Positions 8,889 to 16,210 of a DNA stretch of 64,000 nt are shown piece after piece. Source of the stretch: DASUPK01 sp963800285 (GTDB lineage: Bacteria > Actinomycetota > Thermoleophilia > Solirubrobacterales > 70-9). A program made the position numbers and the translations under genes. Location: positions 62,001 to 126,000 of the forward strand of contig CAWDAL010000010.1 in NCBI GenBank assembly GCA_963800285.1, read 5' to 3'. The notes beneath the pieces are model-generated. The model worked only from the letters and a program-made list of their open reading frames with translations. It made no database searches and was not told the DNA's origin. How positions within the stretch are numbered: the first letter of the stretch is position 1; each line of letters starts with the position of its first letter.

Positions 8889-9511
8889 TGGAGAGCGCCT
8901 CGGTAGCGGTCGGCCACGCGGAGGAGCATCACGCTCATCCGCCGGAGGCCAACCAGAGCTCGCGGATAGACCGGCAGACCCTCGGGATCCTGCTCTTCAT
9001 CGTCTCCGAGGTGATGCTCTTCGGGGCGTTCTTCGCCTCGTACTTCTTCCTGCGGGTGGTGGCCAACGACGGCCCGTGGCCGCCTGATCCCTTCGAGCTG
9101 CCCGTCGCGGTCGCGGGTATGAACACCGCGATCCTGGTCTCCTCGAGCTTCACGATGCACTGGGCCCTCGAGTCGATCCGCAGAGGCAACCGCCGCGGCC
9201 TGCAGATGGGGCTGGCGACGACGTTCCTGCTCGGCCTGACCTTCCTCTTCATCCAGGTCAACGAGTACATCCACATCGGCTTCAGCGCCCGCGACGACGC
9301 CTTCGGCTCGATCTTCTACGGCCTCACCGGTCTGCACGGCGCGCACGTCACGGTCGGGCTCGTGCTGCTCGGGATCGCCAACGTCCGCGCCTGGCGCGGC
9401 CACTACGGCCCCGAGGCGAAGGACCACCTGGGCGTTGAGGTACCCGGCATCTACTGGCACTTCGTCGACGTGATGTGGATCATCGTCTTCACCACCGTCT
9501 ACATCCTCTAG
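8888..9511 (+). CDS. ctaE: Cytochrome c oxidase subunit III
   Basis: 207 residues with five hydrophobic helices, the short actinobacterial form. Typical motifs are seen: ILLFIVSEVMLFGAFFASYF, the Glu-bearing QVNEYIHIGF, FYGLTGLHGAHVTVGL and the C-terminal YWHFVDVMWIIVFTTVYIL. It stabilises subunit I and aids proton uptake. Its last 40 bp are the left copy of the direct repeat that bounds the genomic island, so insertion left the reading frame intact. Any original terminator is now about 8 kb away, after 17540. Confidence 0.97.
   Translation: MESASVAVGHAEEHHAHPPEANQSSRIDRQTLGILLFIVSEVMLFGAFFASYFFLRVVANDGPWPPDPFELPVAVAGMNTAILVSSSFTMHWALESIRRGNRRGLQMGLATTFLLGLTFLFIQVNEYIHIGFSARDDAFGSIFYGLTGLHGAHVTVGLVLLGIANVRAWRGHYGPEAKDHLGVEVPGIYWHFVDVMWIIVFTTVYIL
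9472..9511 (+). repeat. Left attachment-site copy (3' end of ctaE)
   Basis: 40 bp beginning GATGTGGATCATCGTCTTCA and ending with the ctaE stop codon. It is identical to 17501-17540, and the flanking bases differ on both sides. A perfect repeat of this length restricted to a gene's 3' end is the signature of site-specific integration by a tyrosine recombinase. It encodes MWIIVFTTVYIL of ctaE. Confidence 0.85.
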
Positions 9512-9542
9512 TTCCCCTGCAAACGGCGAGGTTTCAGTTTTC

Positions 9543-9578
9543 GTGCGCCAGCGGTGCGCCAGTTGGTGCGCCAGTCAG
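9543..9578. repeat. Triplicated GTGCGCCAG at left island end
   Basis: GTGCGCCAG occurs three times at 11-12 bp spacing, the last continuing as CGCCAGTCAG (9569-9578). The same CGCCAGTCAG, preceded by two GTTGTTCGCC units at 11-bp spacing, lies just inside the right end (17395-17422). Helically phased repeats near the attachment core are what recombinase arm-type sites look like. This is inference. Confidence 0.4.
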
Positions 9579-9589
9579 CGTCGGAATGG

Positions 9590-9609
9590 CTGCTTCTCGT
9601 CCAAAGCAG
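9590..9609. repeat. Small hairpin repeat, copy 1
   Basis: CTGCTT and AAGCAG pair around CTCGTCCA. It belongs to a family of short CTGCTT...AAGCAG palindromes found only within the island (also 10083-10102 and 12924-12943, with partial copies near 10111 and 10612), always between genes. Confidence 0.45.
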
Positions 9610-9612
9610 TAG

Positions 9613-10026
9613 TCAGTCGGCGGTGCCTTGCGGTGCCTGGGCCCAAGGCTCAACCGTCTCAATCTTGGCTCCCCGGGCGGCGTCGATTCCCAGTGCGACA
9701 AACAGTGCGGCACCCAGACCACCGCTGACCATCGTGTAGCCGGAGATCCTGCCCGCGCGCCACTCGGCCGTCGAGGACGCCACGTCAATCGCGTCGATCA
9801 CCACGCCGAGGCTGGCGACCGTGCGGAGCTCAGCGTCGTCGCGGGCCCCGAGCAGGCACGCGGCGAGCACGAGCTCCCGGGAACCGAAGAGCCGGGTCAC
9901 CCAGCCATTGTCGCGGCCGGGAGCGACGCCGAAGATGCGCGCCGACAGCGTCGGCGCGGCGAGGGAAACAAGCCCGACACCTGCTCTCATCACCCCGAGG
10001 GCAGTTCTTGAATCGAGGCGCTCCAT
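9613..10026 (-). CDS. Small multi-helix membrane protein
   Basis: 137 residues with three to four hydrophobic segments (LGVMRAGVGLVSLAAPTL, LVLAACLLGA, VASLGVVIDAIDVAS, YTMVSGGLGAALFVALGI). The helix plus R-x-FG-SREL pattern (RLFGSRELVLAACLL) resembles DUF4267-type actinobacterial membrane proteins; this is a tentative comparison. It is the first gene inside the island, on the opposite strand to ctaE. No function can be assigned. Confidence 0.7.
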   Translation of the reverse strand: MERLDSRTALGVMRAGVGLVSLAAPTLSARIFGVAPGRDNGWVTRLFGSRELVLAACLLGARDDAELRTVASLGVVIDAIDVASSTAEWRAGRISGYTMVSGGLGAALFVALGIDAARGAKIETVEPWAQAPQGTAD

Positions 10027-10082
10027 CGCGTGTCCGATCCTATCCGGCGCAAGGTGGCAGCCTGAGGGGCCCGCACAAACAG

Positions 10083-10102
10083 CTGCTTTCCATGCAAAGC
10101 AG
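10083..10102. repeat. Small hairpin repeat, copy 2
   Basis: CTGCTTTCCATGCAAAGCAG, a 7-bp perfect inverted repeat with a six-base spacer. The copy at 12924-12943 differs in one base. Confidence 0.5.
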
Positions 10103-10259
10103 AGGCCGCTCCTCGTCCAAAGTAGCTACTCCGAGGTCCGTCGAGGGCTGCTTTGCCTGCGGTGCCGTGGCCGCGCAGGCCGAGGGCATCTGCTCGTACT
10201 GCGACCGGCGCAGGGCGCTCGCGGAGAGGACGATCACGCTGCTCTGGGGTGCCCGCTAG
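10092..10259 (+). CDS. Possible small zinc-ribbon protein
   Basis: 55 residues if the ATG at 10092 (MQSRGRSSSKVATP) is used. The core CFACGAVAAQAEGICSYCDRR has two CxxC pairs 11 residues apart, fit to bind one zinc. The tail ALAERTITLLWGAR is echoed, diverged, 330 bp downstream (10546-10590). The start overlaps the hairpin repeat and no ribosome site is evident, so this may be the 3' remnant of a longer gene. Confidence 0.45.
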   Translation: MQSRGRSSSKVATPRSVEGCFACGAVAAQAEGICSYCDRRRALAERTITLLWGAR

Positions 10260-10316
10260 TCGCGGCGGTCGTCACGGGCAGGTTTTCGCGCCGCCGCAGC
10301 GAGCATGATTCAGGGC

Positions 10317-10535
10317 ATGACGATTGGAACCTCGCTGTTCCTGATCGCTGTCGGGGCCATCCTCCGCTACGCAGTCCAGGACACATGGAAGGCGGTGGAC
10401 ATCCCCACCGTCGGCTTGATCCTGATGATCGTCGGTTTCTTCGGTTTGATCCTCGGCGTCTATCTGACCTTCGTGCGCGGCAGGCCGGATCGGTCGCTAG
10501 GCGACGAGGACCGGCGTCGCCGGACGCGCTACTAG
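10317..10535 (+). CDS. Two-helix membrane protein, DUF6458-like
   Basis: 72 residues from ATG 10317 (MTIGTSLFLIAVGAILRYAV). Two membrane helices (about 3-20 and 32-53) flank a short polar loop (QDTWKAVDIPTVG), followed by a basic tail (RRRRTRY). This layout, with GTSLFLIAVGAIL and D-x-PTVGLILMIVG, matches the small actinobacterial DUF6458 family. Function unknown. It lies between the zinc-ribbon ORF and a decayed copy of that ORF's end. Confidence 0.75.
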   Translation: MTIGTSLFLIAVGAILRYAVQDTWKAVDIPTVGLILMIVGFFGLILGVYLTFVRGRPDRSLGDEDRRRRTRY

Positions 10536-10545
10536 GCCGCGCGGG

Positions 10546-10590
10546 GCACTCGCAGACAGGGCGATCACCCTGCCGTTCGGCCCGCGCTAA
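10546..10590 (+). pseudogene. Remnant of a second zinc-ribbon gene 3' end
   Basis: Reads ALADRAITLPFGPR and a stop, against ALAERTITLLWGAR and a stop at 10215-10259. No start or cysteine core remains. A partial duplication, with the DUF6458-like gene now between the two copies. Confidence 0.4.
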
Positions 10591-10793
10591 GACCGCCGCT
10601 TCTCCGTAAAACGTCCAAAGCAGCACCCTTCAGCCTGATCGCGGCGGGTCGCCTGCGCTCCCGGCCAGCTCCAGTCGCGGACGCTTGGGGCTACAAGGCG
10701 AGTGGCGGGACGGGGCTCCCATAGGGCTCCAAGATTTCTCTCCGAACTTCCATCGCACGGGGCTGGCCGATGGATGTGTCCCCGCTACTACTA

Positions 10794-11843
<1,050 letters not shown>

Positions 11844-12060
11844 CCACGTCGCTATCGGAACGAGAGCGCTCGATCTTTAGCCCTGTCCCTTTTTGGATCA
11901 CTCAGGGGTCGGGTAGCCACCCGACTGGGGTAACGAACATCGCGATTCGATCAGCCCTCGCCCAGAACGATATCGCTTGACTGTCCCCTCCACTGCGAGC
12001 CATGGGATGCGCTTTCCTGCACCACTCCTCCTCCGCGCGAAAAGCAAGCGCCCAGGTCGA

Positions 12061-12172
12061 ACAGCGCTGCCTTCCATGACGTCGTCGTTGACTTGCTTCA
12101 GCATCGCTTCGATGTCTCGACGGTTGAACGCCTCGGTGCCGCGTCTGAGGGCTCGCTCTGACGTTCTCGGCC
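12061..12172 (-). pseudogene. Frameshifted fragment of a SnoaL-like gene
   Basis: Reading the minus strand gives AENVR in one frame, then RRGTEAFNRRDIEAMLKQV in another. Together they reconstruct the start of the SnoaL family seen at 12895, 14460 and 15273. One base change in length separates the two frames and the usual ATG-TCG start is lost. No downstream SnoaL domain is recognisable. Confidence 0.6.
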
Positions 12173-12202
12173 TCGCCCCGGCCTCGGTGTCGGCGAAGGC
12201 TG

Positions 12203-12400
12203 GTGAAGGCTGGCGATGTGCTCGGCCTCCATACCCCCGGTCCCGGAACCACTGACTGCACTTTCGCTGCCTCCGGGGACCAGTACGGCTACTACACAGG
12301 GGATCTGGCGGATGGCGACATCGGGAGCCTACTCCGACAACCCGCCCGGTCGCCGGCTGAACATCGAGGCGTTGCTGCTTCCGTTCCGACTATCGCCGTA
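12203..12400 (+). pseudogene. Decayed secreted-protein fragment (KAGDVLGL region)
   Basis: Frame 1 gives KAGDVLGLHTPGPGTTDCTF and GDQYGYYTGDLADGD; a one-base shift near 12325 moves the sense to GAYSDNPPGRRLNIEALLLP. The two parts make one plausible beta-rich secreted domain. No signal peptide or clean start is left. It is followed by a second fragment (12590-12715), probably the C-terminus of the same or a related gene. Confidence 0.5.
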
Positions 12401-12589
12401 GTCCCTCCATCGAGGAGCAACCCCTCGCGTTCCGTCGCGATACCGCAACAGGCTGTCGGGACGTCGGTCTCGATTTCGTCACCTCCCGAACGCCGGTGAG
12501 CGGAGCGGGTCGGGAAAGGGCGCCGAGGTCGCCTCCACCAGCAGAGGCCGCAATCTGCAAGGCGGTCGCCGGAGGTCCGGTGTAGCTGC

Positions 12590-12715
12590 TGATCAAGGCG
12601 ACGGGAAGGAAGAAGAAGAAGCTCAAGAAGAAGGGCAAGGTCAAGCTCAACGTCTCCGATCACCTGCACCCCGACCGGCGGGGATCCCGAGCGCGCAGTC
12701 GGTGAAGGTGAACTG
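12590..12715 (+). pseudogene. Decayed C-terminal beta-domain with lysine-rich strand
   Basis: Reads LIKATGRKKKKLKKKGKVKL, then TPTGGDP and AQSVKVN with a stop only if two further frame changes are allowed. This Lys-rich pattern (IKATGKKKKKLKKKGKVKV, T-PTGG, QS-KVKL) is a repeated module of secreted proteins in Solirubrobacterales. An in-frame stop precedes it (GGPV-stop-LLIKATG). Its end merges with the truncated SnoaL gene on the other strand, which marks a rearrangement joint. Confidence 0.55.
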
Positions 12716-12895
12716 ATCGCGGTTCTCAGCGAAGAACCGGCGGACGCCTGCATGGCCTCGATAGGTTCCCTCGACCGAGGATCGGATGGGCGCGAAGCTC
12801 ACCTCGGGATGGATGGTCGCGAGCCAGGCCTCCAGGTCGCCTCGGTTGAAGGCGTCAAGGCCTCTCCGGAACAACTCGACGTTCTCCTCCGACAT
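12647..12895 (-). CDS. SnoaL-like protein, C-terminally truncated
   Basis: 82 residues from ATG 12895 (MSEENVELFRRGLDAFNRGD). The first 55 residues match the other SnoaL-like genes here (HPEVSFAPIRSSVEGTYRGHAGVRRFF), but the rest (about 60 residues) is replaced by unrelated sequence read from the complement of a decayed secreted-protein gene (LGIPAGRGAGDRRR). It keeps the same 34-bp start region (12879-12912) as the copies at 14443 and 15256. Probably non-functional. Confidence 0.6.
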   Translation of the reverse strand: MSEENVELFRRGLDAFNRGDLEAWLATIHPEVSFAPIRSSVEGTYRGHAGVRRFFAENRDQFTFTDCALGIPAGRGAGDRRR

Positions 12896-12923
12896 CGCCC
12901 ACGCAGTATCTCTCGGCGGAGTA

Positions 12924-12943
12924 CTGCTTTCCATGCAAAGCGG
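12924..12943. repeat. Small hairpin repeat, copy 3
   Basis: CTGCTTTCCATGCAAAGCGG, one base different from 10083-10102. It sits directly after the stop of the recombinase fragment on the minus strand. Confidence 0.45.
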
Positions 12944-13078
12944 CTACAAGGCGACAGCGGCGCTCCGCGCCTGATCCTCGGCCCGCTCACGCTGCGCGTC
13001 GAGATAGGTGTCGAGCAGCCCTGCTGCCTCCTCCTCGGACCCGGGCATCAGGTGCCCGTAGCGGTCAAGGGTGACGTC
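12944..13078 (-). pseudogene. C-terminal end of a phage-type tyrosine recombinase
   Basis: 44 residues: DVTLDRYGHLMPGSEEEAAG, then LLDTYLDAQRERAEDQ and a stop. The RYGHLMPGS segment with its catalytic Tyr, followed by a helical tail, is typical of the C-terminus of actinophage integrases. Everything upstream is missing. At 13078/13079 the sequence continues directly into the N-terminal part of a terminase in another frame, so a deletion fused the two genes. It is presumably the remnant of the enzyme that used the ctaE site. Confidence 0.7.
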
Positions 13079-13269
13079 GCCTCAGGGTGGAGCACCAACT
13101 CCCAGGGCGCGTAACAGCCGAGCAGCGTCGTCTTGCCGGCTCCTCGCGGCTGGGAGATCACGACCTCGCGATGATCGGAGAGAACGGCTCTCATCACGTC
13201 GATCTGGAACGGCTCCAGGTCGAGTCCCACTTCGGAGGCGAAGCGGCGGAAGCGATCCAGCTCACCCAT
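13048..13269 (-). pseudogene. Phage terminase large subunit, N-terminal fragment
   Basis: From ATG 13269: MGELDRFRRFASEVGLDLEP, then VVISQPRGAGKTTLLGCYAPWEL, a Walker A motif in the form usual for terminase ATPases, with the preceding adenine-binding FQIDVMRAV. The genuine part ends near 13079; the remaining codons read out of frame through recombinase DNA. Walker B and the nuclease domain are absent. The start overlaps the end of the RHH-like gene by 8 bp, a normal phage arrangement. Confidence 0.65.
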
Positions 13270-13546
13270 CGCGCTCACCGACGATCCGGGCGAGCCAGTC
13301 GTCATCCTCGGAGGGGTCGGCGGCCCGCAAGGCGCGCTCCAACGCGACCGCGGCGCCGACCCGGCCATCCTTGGCCAGCCCGTAGAGGATCTGGATCGAC
13401 TCCTGATGTGTGGGATCGCCTTCAGGCGGGGGGCCCTGCAGCAGCCGGCGCAGGTACTCCGCGCGGCTCGTCGGACCCCTCATCTCGTCCAAGCGGGCCA
13501 TCTCGGCCTTGCTCAAACGCACCTTGACGGTCAGTTCACGCCTCAT
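13262..13546 (-). CDS. Phage RHH-like protein, possible terminase small subunit
   Basis: 94 residues. The N-terminus MRRELTVKVRLSKAEMARLD plus SRAEYLRRLLQGP is a ribbon-helix-helix DNA-binding fold. The C-terminal half (IQILYGLAKDGRVGAAVALERAL) is helical and like small terminase or phage-packaging proteins. It sits directly upstream of the terminase fragment with an 8-bp overlap, which supports a packaging or regulatory role. The gene looks intact. Confidence 0.65.
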   Translation of the reverse strand: MRRELTVKVRLSKAEMARLDEMRGPTSRAEYLRRLLQGPPPEGDPTHQESIQILYGLAKDGRVGAAVALERALRAADPSEDDDWLARIVGERDG

Positions 13547-13566
13547 GGCTTTAGTAAGGGCCGCCC

Positions 13567-13800
13567 GGTAGTTCTCTTCGCATACTTCGTTGTTTCCTCA
13601 GAGGAGCGGCCCCTAGCCATTGGCACCTGCGACGAGCCACAGGGCTTCGACGGGGGCCGCTCCCTTTTGTTTTCGCCTGGTACTTCGTCGGTAGTTCTCT
13701 GGCGCATATTTCGTTGTTTCCTTAGAGGAGCGGTCCCTGTGGCCATTGGCTGTGACACCCCATTGGCTGCGTGACGGGGCCGCTCCCTTTTCTCTGCGGC
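13567..13800. repeat. Tandem 123-bp repeat, each unit with a long hairpin and T-tract
   Basis: Two imperfect units start GGTAGTTCTC at 13567 and 13690. Each has TTCGTTGTTTCCT, then a 10-bp stem: GAGCGGCCCC (13604-13613) with GGGGCCGCTC (13653-13662), and GAGCGGTCCC (13728-13737) with GGGGCCGCTC (13776-13785). Each stem is followed by CCTTTT. The U-G pair in unit 2 keeps the stem. Loops of about 39 nt share CCATTGGC. Possible tandem terminators or a small structured RNA; no protein is coded here. Confidence 0.6.
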
Positions 13801-13947
13801 ATCTTTGGGGCCTCATCGCATCCTTCGACGGCGCGCGCAGGCGACAGCCCGGCGGTCTTCTGCCCGAGGAGTCATGCGGCTCGACCCTCCCTTTTCCCTC
13901 AGCATGGGACCTCGACCCTCATACCAAACCACGAAGGGAGGACAGTC

Positions 13948-14345
13948 ATGTCCACTCCTAAGCCTCCACCGCCAATGTTGTCACGGGCGCCGCCTCGGAG
14001 GACAGCACGGGGTTCGGGACCCACTTCGGGAAGTTCACTCGCCACGCGGAGGGAACATTCGCGTTCACTGGCCCGACCACCTACGAGGGCAGCGGCACCT
14101 TCACCATGGTGGCCGCGAATGGCGATCGGTTGATCGGGACCTTCACTCTCACCGCAACGTTCACTCCCATGTTGAGCCATACAGCCACGATCGTCGGCAT
14201 CTTCACCGGCGGCACGGGGCGGTTCGCCGACGTGAGCGGGACGGTGACGGAGATCGAGCAAGGAACCCATGTCTCGGGACCGGACCAGAATGGGACGATC
14301 TTCGACACCACGGAGAGCACGTACACCGGCCAGGTCAGCTACTAG
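13948..14345 (+). pseudogene. Secreted/AOC-barrel-like protein with early frameshift
   Basis: A good ribosome site (GGGAGG, 13938-13943) precedes ATG 13948 (MSTP), but the long sensible frame from about 13963 (ASTANVVTGAASEDSTG) is shifted and has no start until ATG 14106. It runs to GQVSY and a stop at 14345. Motifs GTFTLTATFTPM, GIFTGGTGRFADVSGT and TESTYTGQVSY suggest a small beta-barrel like the allene-oxide-cyclase/dirigent type. Either the gene is broken, the read has an error, or translation shifts frame near codon 5. A strong terminator follows. Confidence 0.6.
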
Positions 14346-14360
14346 GGTTCGAGGAGTGCT

Positions 14361-14390
14361 GAGGGGGCCCTCGCGATGAGGGCCCCTCTT
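14361..14390 (+). terminator. Strong GC hairpin terminator
   Basis: GAGGGGGCCCTC and GAGGGCCCCTC pair around GCGAT with one bulged G, followed by TT. It lies 15 bp after the stop of the AOC-like gene. Confidence 0.65.
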
Positions 14391-14459
14391 GGCCCGGCGG
14401 TCTGCGGGATTGCGCTTCACAGCTTCCGACCCTCCACTCCGCGAGATACTGCGTGGGCG

Positions 14460-14879
14460 ATGTCGGAGGAGAACGTGGAGGTTGTGCGTCAGCTCGCCGA
14501 AGCGGTTCAGCGGGGGGTGGAGGACGATGATCCGGGAGCCATCTTTGATACCGGCTTGCTCGCCGATGATGCGGAGTGGGTCCTGCCGGTCCCTTTTGAG
14601 GGGAAGTCGGTCTGGAGGGGTCGCAAGGAGTACGTCGAGTTCATACGGGCCTGGACGGGCGAGTTCGAGGAGTACTCGATTCAGTTTGAGCCGCTGATCG
14701 ACGCGGGCGATGACCGAGTAGTTGCCATTTATCGCCAGCGTGCGATCGGCAAGGGGAGCGGCGTCCCCGTGGAATGGCACGCGGGCATGGTCATCGAGCT
14801 GCGGGATGGCCGGGCGTTTAGAACGACGAACTACCTTGAGCCTGCCGACGCCCTCGAAGCCGCCGGGCTGTCGGAGTAG
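14460..14879 (+). CDS. SnoaL-like domain protein
   Basis: 139 residues from ATG 14460 (MSEENVEVVRQLAEAVQ). It has a cone-shaped alpha+beta (NTF2-like) fold pattern: LADDAEWVLPVPFEGKSVWR, EYVEFIRAWTGEF, VVAIYRQRAIGKGSG and MVIELRDGRAFRTTNYLEP. It ends ALEAAGLSE. These small proteins bind hydrophobic ligands or act as hydrolases/isomerases; the substrate is unknown. GATACT 9 nt before the start fits a leaderless promoter. The start region (14443-14476) and the last 31 bp (14850-14880) are identical in the paralogue at 15273-15680. Confidence 0.85.
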   Translation: MSEENVEVVRQLAEAVQRGVEDDDPGAIFDTGLLADDAEWVLPVPFEGKSVWRGRKEYVEFIRAWTGEFEEYSIQFEPLIDAGDDRVVAIYRQRAIGKGSGVPVEWHAGMVIELRDGRAFRTTNYLEPADALEAAGLSE

Positions 14880-14882
14880 GCA

Positions 14883-15188
14883 GTGGAGGGATCTCACGAA
14901 GTGGTGCGATCTATGAAGCCCGAGGCGGCCTGGGGCGCGGTCCAGCTCGGCTTCGCGGAGATTCTCGATTTGAGGACCGAGTTCGAGCGTCGCCGCCACG
15001 GCGCCCCGCCTGGGGCGCGACCGGTCTCTCTCGCCAAGCACATCGTCAGCCCGGAGGGGCCTGGCGCGATCTACCTCTGCCAACACGCCATACGCTCGAA
15101 GGCGACCTTGCGCCGGGGGGCGGCGGAGGTTGCGGGCGGCTTCGCCGCGTGGAAGGAGGCTGGCCTTCCAGTCGAGGAGGTCGACTAG
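14883..15188 (+). CDS. Rhodanese-like single-domain protein, shortened
   Basis: 101 residues from GTG 14883; ATG 14913 (MKPEAAWGAVQLGFAEILDL) is also possible. Motifs: DLRTEFERRRHGAPPGARPV (the usual D-R-x-E-x-GH-PGA strand), the active-site loop YLCQHAIRSK with catalytic Cys and Arg, and GGFAAWKEAGLPVEEVD. The helix and strand normally between the loop and GGF (AA..L...G..NV) are shorter than in standard domains. Sulfur transfer is the likely chemistry. It follows the SnoaL gene by 3 bp. Confidence 0.75.
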   Translation: MEGSHEVVRSMKPEAAWGAVQLGFAEILDLRTEFERRRHGAPPGARPVSLAKHIVSPEGPGAIYLCQHAIRSKATLRRGAAEVAGGFAAWKEAGLPVEEVD

Positions 15189-15272
15189 CGGGGGCTGCGG
15201 GAGTGGGCGGTCTTCTGAGCGGACTGTTCTGCGCTGGCCCCCTCCCCTCGTGCGCGAGATACTGCGTGGGCG

Positions 15273-15680
15273 ATGTCGGAGGAGAACGTCCAGACTCTGA
15301 GGCGGGGACTCGAAGCGTTCAACCGGCGGGACGTCGATTCCCTGCTCGACGAACTCGATCCCGACGTGGAATGGCACTCGGCGCTCCCGGTGTTGCTTGG
15401 CGGGCAAGGGGCGGTGTACCGGGGTCATCAAGGAGTGCGCGAGTTGCTGCGAGACAACGACGAGGTCTTCGCCGAGTACCGGGTCGAGGTCTCCGAGACC
15501 CAAGACCTTGGCGATCGACTTCTCGGATTCGGACGAGTGCGGACGCGAGGTGAGGAGAGCGGGATCAAGATGGAGTCGACCTGGTGCTTCGTGATCGACC
15601 TCAAAGACGGAAAGGCGATTCGCATCAGGACCTACCTGGATCGGAAGGCTGCCCTCGAAGCCGCCGGGCTGTCGGAGTAG
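15273..15680 (+). CDS. SnoaL-like domain protein (paralogue)
   Basis: 135 residues, MSEENVQTLRRGLEAFNRRD to ALEAAGLSE. It contains LDPDVEWHSALPVLLGG, YRGHQGVRELLRD and VIDLKDGKAIRIRTYLDRK, the NTF2/SnoaL pattern. It shares an identical 34-bp start region (15256-15289) and 31-bp end (15651-15681) with the gene at 14460-14879, while the middle has diverged. This suggests duplication with conserved ends or repeated exchange. Ligand unknown. Confidence 0.87.
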   Translation: MSEENVQTLRRGLEAFNRRDVDSLLDELDPDVEWHSALPVLLGGQGAVYRGHQGVRELLRDNDEVFAEYRVEVSETQDLGDRLLGFGRVRTRGEESGIKMESTWCFVIDLKDGKAIRIRTYLDRKAALEAAGLSE

Positions 15681-15706
15681 GCGAGGTCTTTGCGCTCGCT
15701 CGATCT

Positions 15707-16210
15707 TCACCACGACCCCTCCCATCCCTGATCAGCATCTGGCCTCCCAGGCCAGGTCATGACTGTCCCCATCGCGTGGGCGAGGACGTACTTATCGAGA
15801 GTGACGCGGTGCTGGAACCAAGCCATCAGCGTCCGGTGAAGGCGGTCGAAGCGCTTGGTGGCACTGAGGCGCCACATCTCGGCGACCACCTTGTGGTAGC
15901 CCCGCTCGTCGAGCTTGAGGTACTCGGCGAAGATCCTGAGCAGCTTCTCGTCGTTCGTGGCATCGCTCAGCGGCCAGGTCGGCAAGGGTTGCTCGGCCAT
16001 TGCAGGACCGCAAAGCAGCATGATCGCGACCGCTCGTGCCTTCTCCCGGTCGATGCTCTCGAGGAGATCGTCGACCGGGATGGAGATGAAGCCGCTCGCC
16101 CGAGGATCCGCTGAGCGCCGGCTCGCCCTGATCACCGGGATGCCGAGGCACAGCGCGCTAGCGGCGTGCCCGGCCTCGTGCTGCGCGGTGGCCAGCTCCT
16201 GCTCGGTCAC
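15707..16210 (-). CDS. HExxH (HEAGH) putative metallopeptidase, phage-associated
   Basis: 167 residues from GTG 16210, which overlaps the stop of the prohead protease gene (GTGA). VTEQELATAQHEAGHAASAL holds an HEAGH zinc site like that of M41/M50-type peptidases, and a later helix AVAIMLLCGPAMAEQ resembles the family's second conserved helix. No membrane segment is convincing. Phage genomes of actinobacteria often carry such HEAGH proteins; the substrate is unknown. A third metal ligand cannot be placed with certainty. Confidence 0.65.
   Translation of the reverse strand: MTEQELATAQHEAGHAASALCLGIPVIRASRRSADPRASGFISIPVDDLLESIDREKARAVAIMLLCGPAMAEQPLPTWPLSDATNDEKLLRIFAEYLKLDERGYHKVVAEMWRLSATKRFDRLHRTLMAWFQHRVTLDKYVLAHAMGTVMTWPGRPDADQGWEGSW

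Noticed and set aside
9543..9578. Three GTGCGCCAG repeats as a minimal CRISPR array
   Set aside because: The repeats are only 9 bp with 2-3 bp between them; no cas gene is present.
14883..15188. The rhodanese-like gene as a phage gene
   Set aside because: No phage family matches by eye and it lies on the strand opposite the phage genes, beside the SnoaL genes; it is more likely host-derived cargo.
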